From Canna indica (taxonomy: Eukaryota; Streptophyta; Magnoliopsida; Zingiberales; Cannaceae): a DNA stretch of 64,000 nt. The notes beneath the pieces were generated by a model. The model was not told the DNA's origin. It saw nothing but the letters and a program-made list of their open reading frames with translations, and ran no database searches. Location of the stretch: NCBI GenBank assembly GCA_034359265.1, contig CP136890.1, forward strand, positions 48,954,501-49,018,500, written 5' to 3'. Numbering within the stretch: position 1 is the stretch's first letter; every line of letters starts with the position of its first letter. A program made the position numbers and the translations under genes. Below are positions 62,086-64,000 of this stretch, piece by piece.

Positions 62086-63544
62086 ACTGTGATGGGAGAA
62101 GTTGATTAATCGAGTTATTTTTGACAGACTAATGCAAAGAATTGCAAGATTTTTCGAATATAATCTTGAACGAAGCCGACTGATTGAACTTCGGGGTATC
62201 GGCTCGAAACGCCCAGCAATCTTTGTCCCAAGCGACTCCAGAACATTCACTGTGATGGGAGAAGTTGTTAATCGAGTTATTTTTGATAGACTAATGCAAA
62301 GAATTGCAAGATTTTTTGAATAGAATCTTGAACGAAGCCGACTGATTGAACTTCGGGGTATCGGCTCGAAACGCCCAGCAATCTGAGTCCCGAGCGACTC
62401 CAGAACATTCACTGTGATGGGAGAAGTTGTTAATCGAGTTATTTTTGACAGACTAATGCAAAGAATTGCAAGATTTTTCGAATAAAATCTTGAACGAAGC
62501 CGACTGATTGAACTTCGGGGTATCGGCTCGAAACGCCCAGCAATCTGAGTCCCTAGCGACTCCAGAACATTCACTGTGATGGGAGAAGTTGTTAATCGAG
62601 TTACTTTTGATAGACTAATGCAAAGAATTGCAAGATTTTTTGAATAGAATCTTGAACGAAGCCGACTGATTGAACTTCGGGGTATCGGCTCGAAACGCAC
62701 AGCAATCTGAGTCCCGAGCGACTCCAGAACATTCACTGTGATGGGAGAAGTTGTTAATCGAGTTATTTTTGACAGACTAATGCAAAGAATTGCAAGATTT
62801 TTCGAATAGAATCTTGAACGAATCCGACTGATTGAACTTCAGGGTATCAAATCGAAACGCACAGCAATTTGAGTCCCGGGCGAATCCAGATCATTCACTG
62901 TGATGGGAGAAGTTGTTAATCGAGTTATTTTTGACAGACTAATGCAAAGAAATTCAAGATTTTTCGAATAGAATCTTGAACGAAGCCGACTGATTGAACT
63001 TCGGGGTATCGGCTCGAAACGCACAGCAATCTGAGTCCCGAGCGACTCCAGAACATTCACTGTGATGGGAGAAGTTGTTAATGGAGTTATTTTTGATAGA
63101 CTAATGCATTGAATTACACGGTTTTTCGAACAAAATACTGAACGAAGCCGACTGATTGAACTTCGGTGTATCAGCTCGAAACTCCCGGCAATCTGAGTCC
63201 CGAGCGACTCTAGAACATTCACTGTGATGGGAGAAGTTGTTAATGGAGTTATTTTTGATAGACTAATGCATTGAATTACACGGTTTTTCGAACAAAATAC
63301 TGAACGAAGCCGACTGATTGAACTTCGGTGTATCAGCTCGAAACGCCCGGCAATCTGAGTCCCGAGCGACTCTAGAACATTCACTGTGATGGGAGAAGTT
63401 GTTAATCGAGTTATTTTTGACAGACTAATGCAAAGAATTGCACGATTTTTCGAATAGAATGATGAACGAAGCCGACTGATTGAACTTCGGGGTATCGATT
63501 CGAAAAGCCCAGCAATCTGAGTCCCGAGCGACTCCAGAACATCC
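62086..63544 (+). repeat. Right-end HOR, 9-monomer unit 3 (1459 bp)
   Basis: Offset 1459 bp from the previous unit. The one difference I located is CGAAACTCCCGG near 63,183 (CGAAACGCCCGG elsewhere), in the first C monomer. This low divergence points to the most recently homogenised part of the window. Confidence 0.92.
62735..62896 (+). repeat. Representative D-type monomer (162 bp, CTTCAGGG variant)
   Basis: D-type has a B-like left half, then GAATCCGACTGATTG, CTTCAGGGTATCAAATCG, CGCACAGCAATTTGAG and CCCGGGCGAATCCAGATC. The G-to-A change in CTTCAGGG creates a TGA in the otherwise open reverse frame. This is why reverse-strand frames end at regular places throughout the array. D-like monomers recur within each HOR (monomer 3 of the 1449-bp unit, monomer 5 of the 1459-bp unit), so they act as unit markers. 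Confidence 0.85.
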
Positions 63545-64000
63545 ACTGTGATGGGAGAAGTTGATTAATCGAGTTATTTTTGACAGACTAATGCAAAGAA
63601 TTGCAAGATTTTTCGAATATAATCTTGAACGAAGCCGACTGATTGAACTTCGGGGTATCGGCTCGAAACGCCCAGCAATCTTTGTCCCAAGCGACTCCAG
63701 AACATTCACTGTGATGGGAGAAGTTGTTAATCGAGTTATTTTTGATAGACTAATGCAAAGAATTGCAAGATTTTTTGAATAGAATCTTGAACGAAGCCGA
63801 CTGATTGAACTTCGGGGTATCGGCTCGAAACGCCCAGCAATCTGAGTCCCGAGCGACTCCAGAACATTCACTGTGATGGGAGAAGTTGTTAATCGAGTTA
63901 TTTTTGACAGACTAATGCAAAGAATTGCAAGATTTTTCGAATAAAATCTTGAACGAAGCCGACTGATTGAACTTCGGGGTATCGGCTCGAAACGCCCAGC
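63545..64000 (+). repeat. Right-end HOR, next unit cut by window end
   Basis: Holds m1, m2 and most of m3 (TCGAATAAAATC near 63,938) in the usual order before the window stops. The HOR therefore continues to the right, and its copy number is unknown. Confidence 0.92.

Larger units (their letters stand above)
1..64000 (+). repeat. 162-bp satellite DNA array, whole window
   Basis: Every part of the window is a copy of one 162-bp monomer, all in the same orientation. Each monomer carries recognisable blocks in fixed order: ACTGTGATGGGAGAAG, CGAGTTATTTTTGA, GACTAATGCAAAGAA, TTTTTCGAA, ATCTGAGTCCCG and GCGACTCC. Distances between equivalent sites are multiples of 162 apart from a small set of indels (9, 84, 47, 2 or 1 bp). 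No unrelated DNA longer than a few bases interrupts the array and neither end of the array is inside the window. By general knowledge of satellites, size, homogeneity and higher-order structure suggest centromeric or pericentromeric heterochromatin; that location is inference. I do not recognise the family from any named satellite. Confidence 0.98.

Noticed and set aside
39901..63782. Ten forward 73-codon frames
   Set aside because: All begin at TTG in the m1 monomer and end at the usual TAG of the next monomer. They are the satellite read forward after two stop codons mutated, not a gene family.
1..64000. CENP-B box (pattern nTTCGnnnnAnnCGGGn, either strand)
   Set aside because: I checked each TTCG and CCCG in the A and B monomers. 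None has the A and CGGG at the required spacing.
1..64000. CRISPR array
   Set aside because: There are no unique spacers. The full 162 bp is repeated, with no cas genes and no short direct repeat separated by variable sequence.
1..64000. AP-1-like TGAGTC in each monomer
   Set aside because: The usual context is TGAGTCCC, which lacks the final base of TGAGTCA. It is more simply the left arm of a short dyad.
1..64000. Transposon or insertion sequence inside the array
   Set aside because: No stretch departs from the monomer for more than a few bases; all length anomalies are explained by deletions, 1-bp changes or whole-monomer gain and loss.

Overview
The whole 64 kb is one uninterrupted, head-to-tail satellite DNA array. 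The monomer is 162 bp and roughly 395 copies fit in the window. The array enters at base 1 and leaves at base 64000 in mid-array, so its true length is unknown. I see no gene, RNA gene, transposon, CRISPR array, microsatellite or telomeric repeat, and no inverted monomer. The long reverse-strand reading frames are a by-product of the monomer length (162 = 3 x 54) and one stop-poor frame, and are not annotated as genes.

Organism: this is eukaryotic satellite DNA, by size (close to a nucleosome repeat), homogeneity and multi-level higher-order repeats (HORs). Such arrays are typical of centromeric or pericentromeric heterochromatin. The B-type monomer is about 44% GC with 10 CpG sites (observed/expected about 1.3 by hand count), so there is no CpG depletion. 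That fits a genome with little germline methylation, for instance many invertebrates, but this is weak inference. I do not recognise the satellite and name no species.

Monomer families, numbering from the ACTGTGATGG motif: A-type (GACCG, ATTACACGC, GAACAGAAT, usually CCCGGG); B-type (GACAG, ATTGCAAG, GAATAGAATC, CCCGAG); C-type (AATGGAG, GCATTGAATTACACGG, GACTCTAGAAC); D-type (GAATCCG with CTTCAGGGTATC). A/B hybrids are common.

Layout: 1-4263 mosaic of A, B and D monomers; 4264-5.4 kb a 648-bp tetramer in about two copies; 5398-12.36 kb a 1449-bp nonamer HOR containing a 153-bp deletion monomer (one divergent, one 10-mer, two exact and one partial unit); 12.36-21.43 kb mosaic of reused modules with two 115-bp truncated monomers; 21.43-25.8 kb a 1781-bp 11-mer HOR in two and a half copies; about 24.02-32.0 kb a 4045-bp near-perfect tandem duplication overlapping it; 32.0-37.3 kb mosaic with two blocks of a 324-bp dimer; 37.3-54.9 kb large segmental copies mixed with B/C-rich arrays; 54.95-64 kb a B/C HOR whose successive units hold 7, 8, 9, 11, 9 and 9 monomers.

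The nested periods (162, 324, 648, 1449, 1459, 1781, 4045 bp) fit repeated unequal exchange or segmental amplification. The main biological interest is this record of HOR formation, especially the stepwise series at the right end. No multi-gene system is present.
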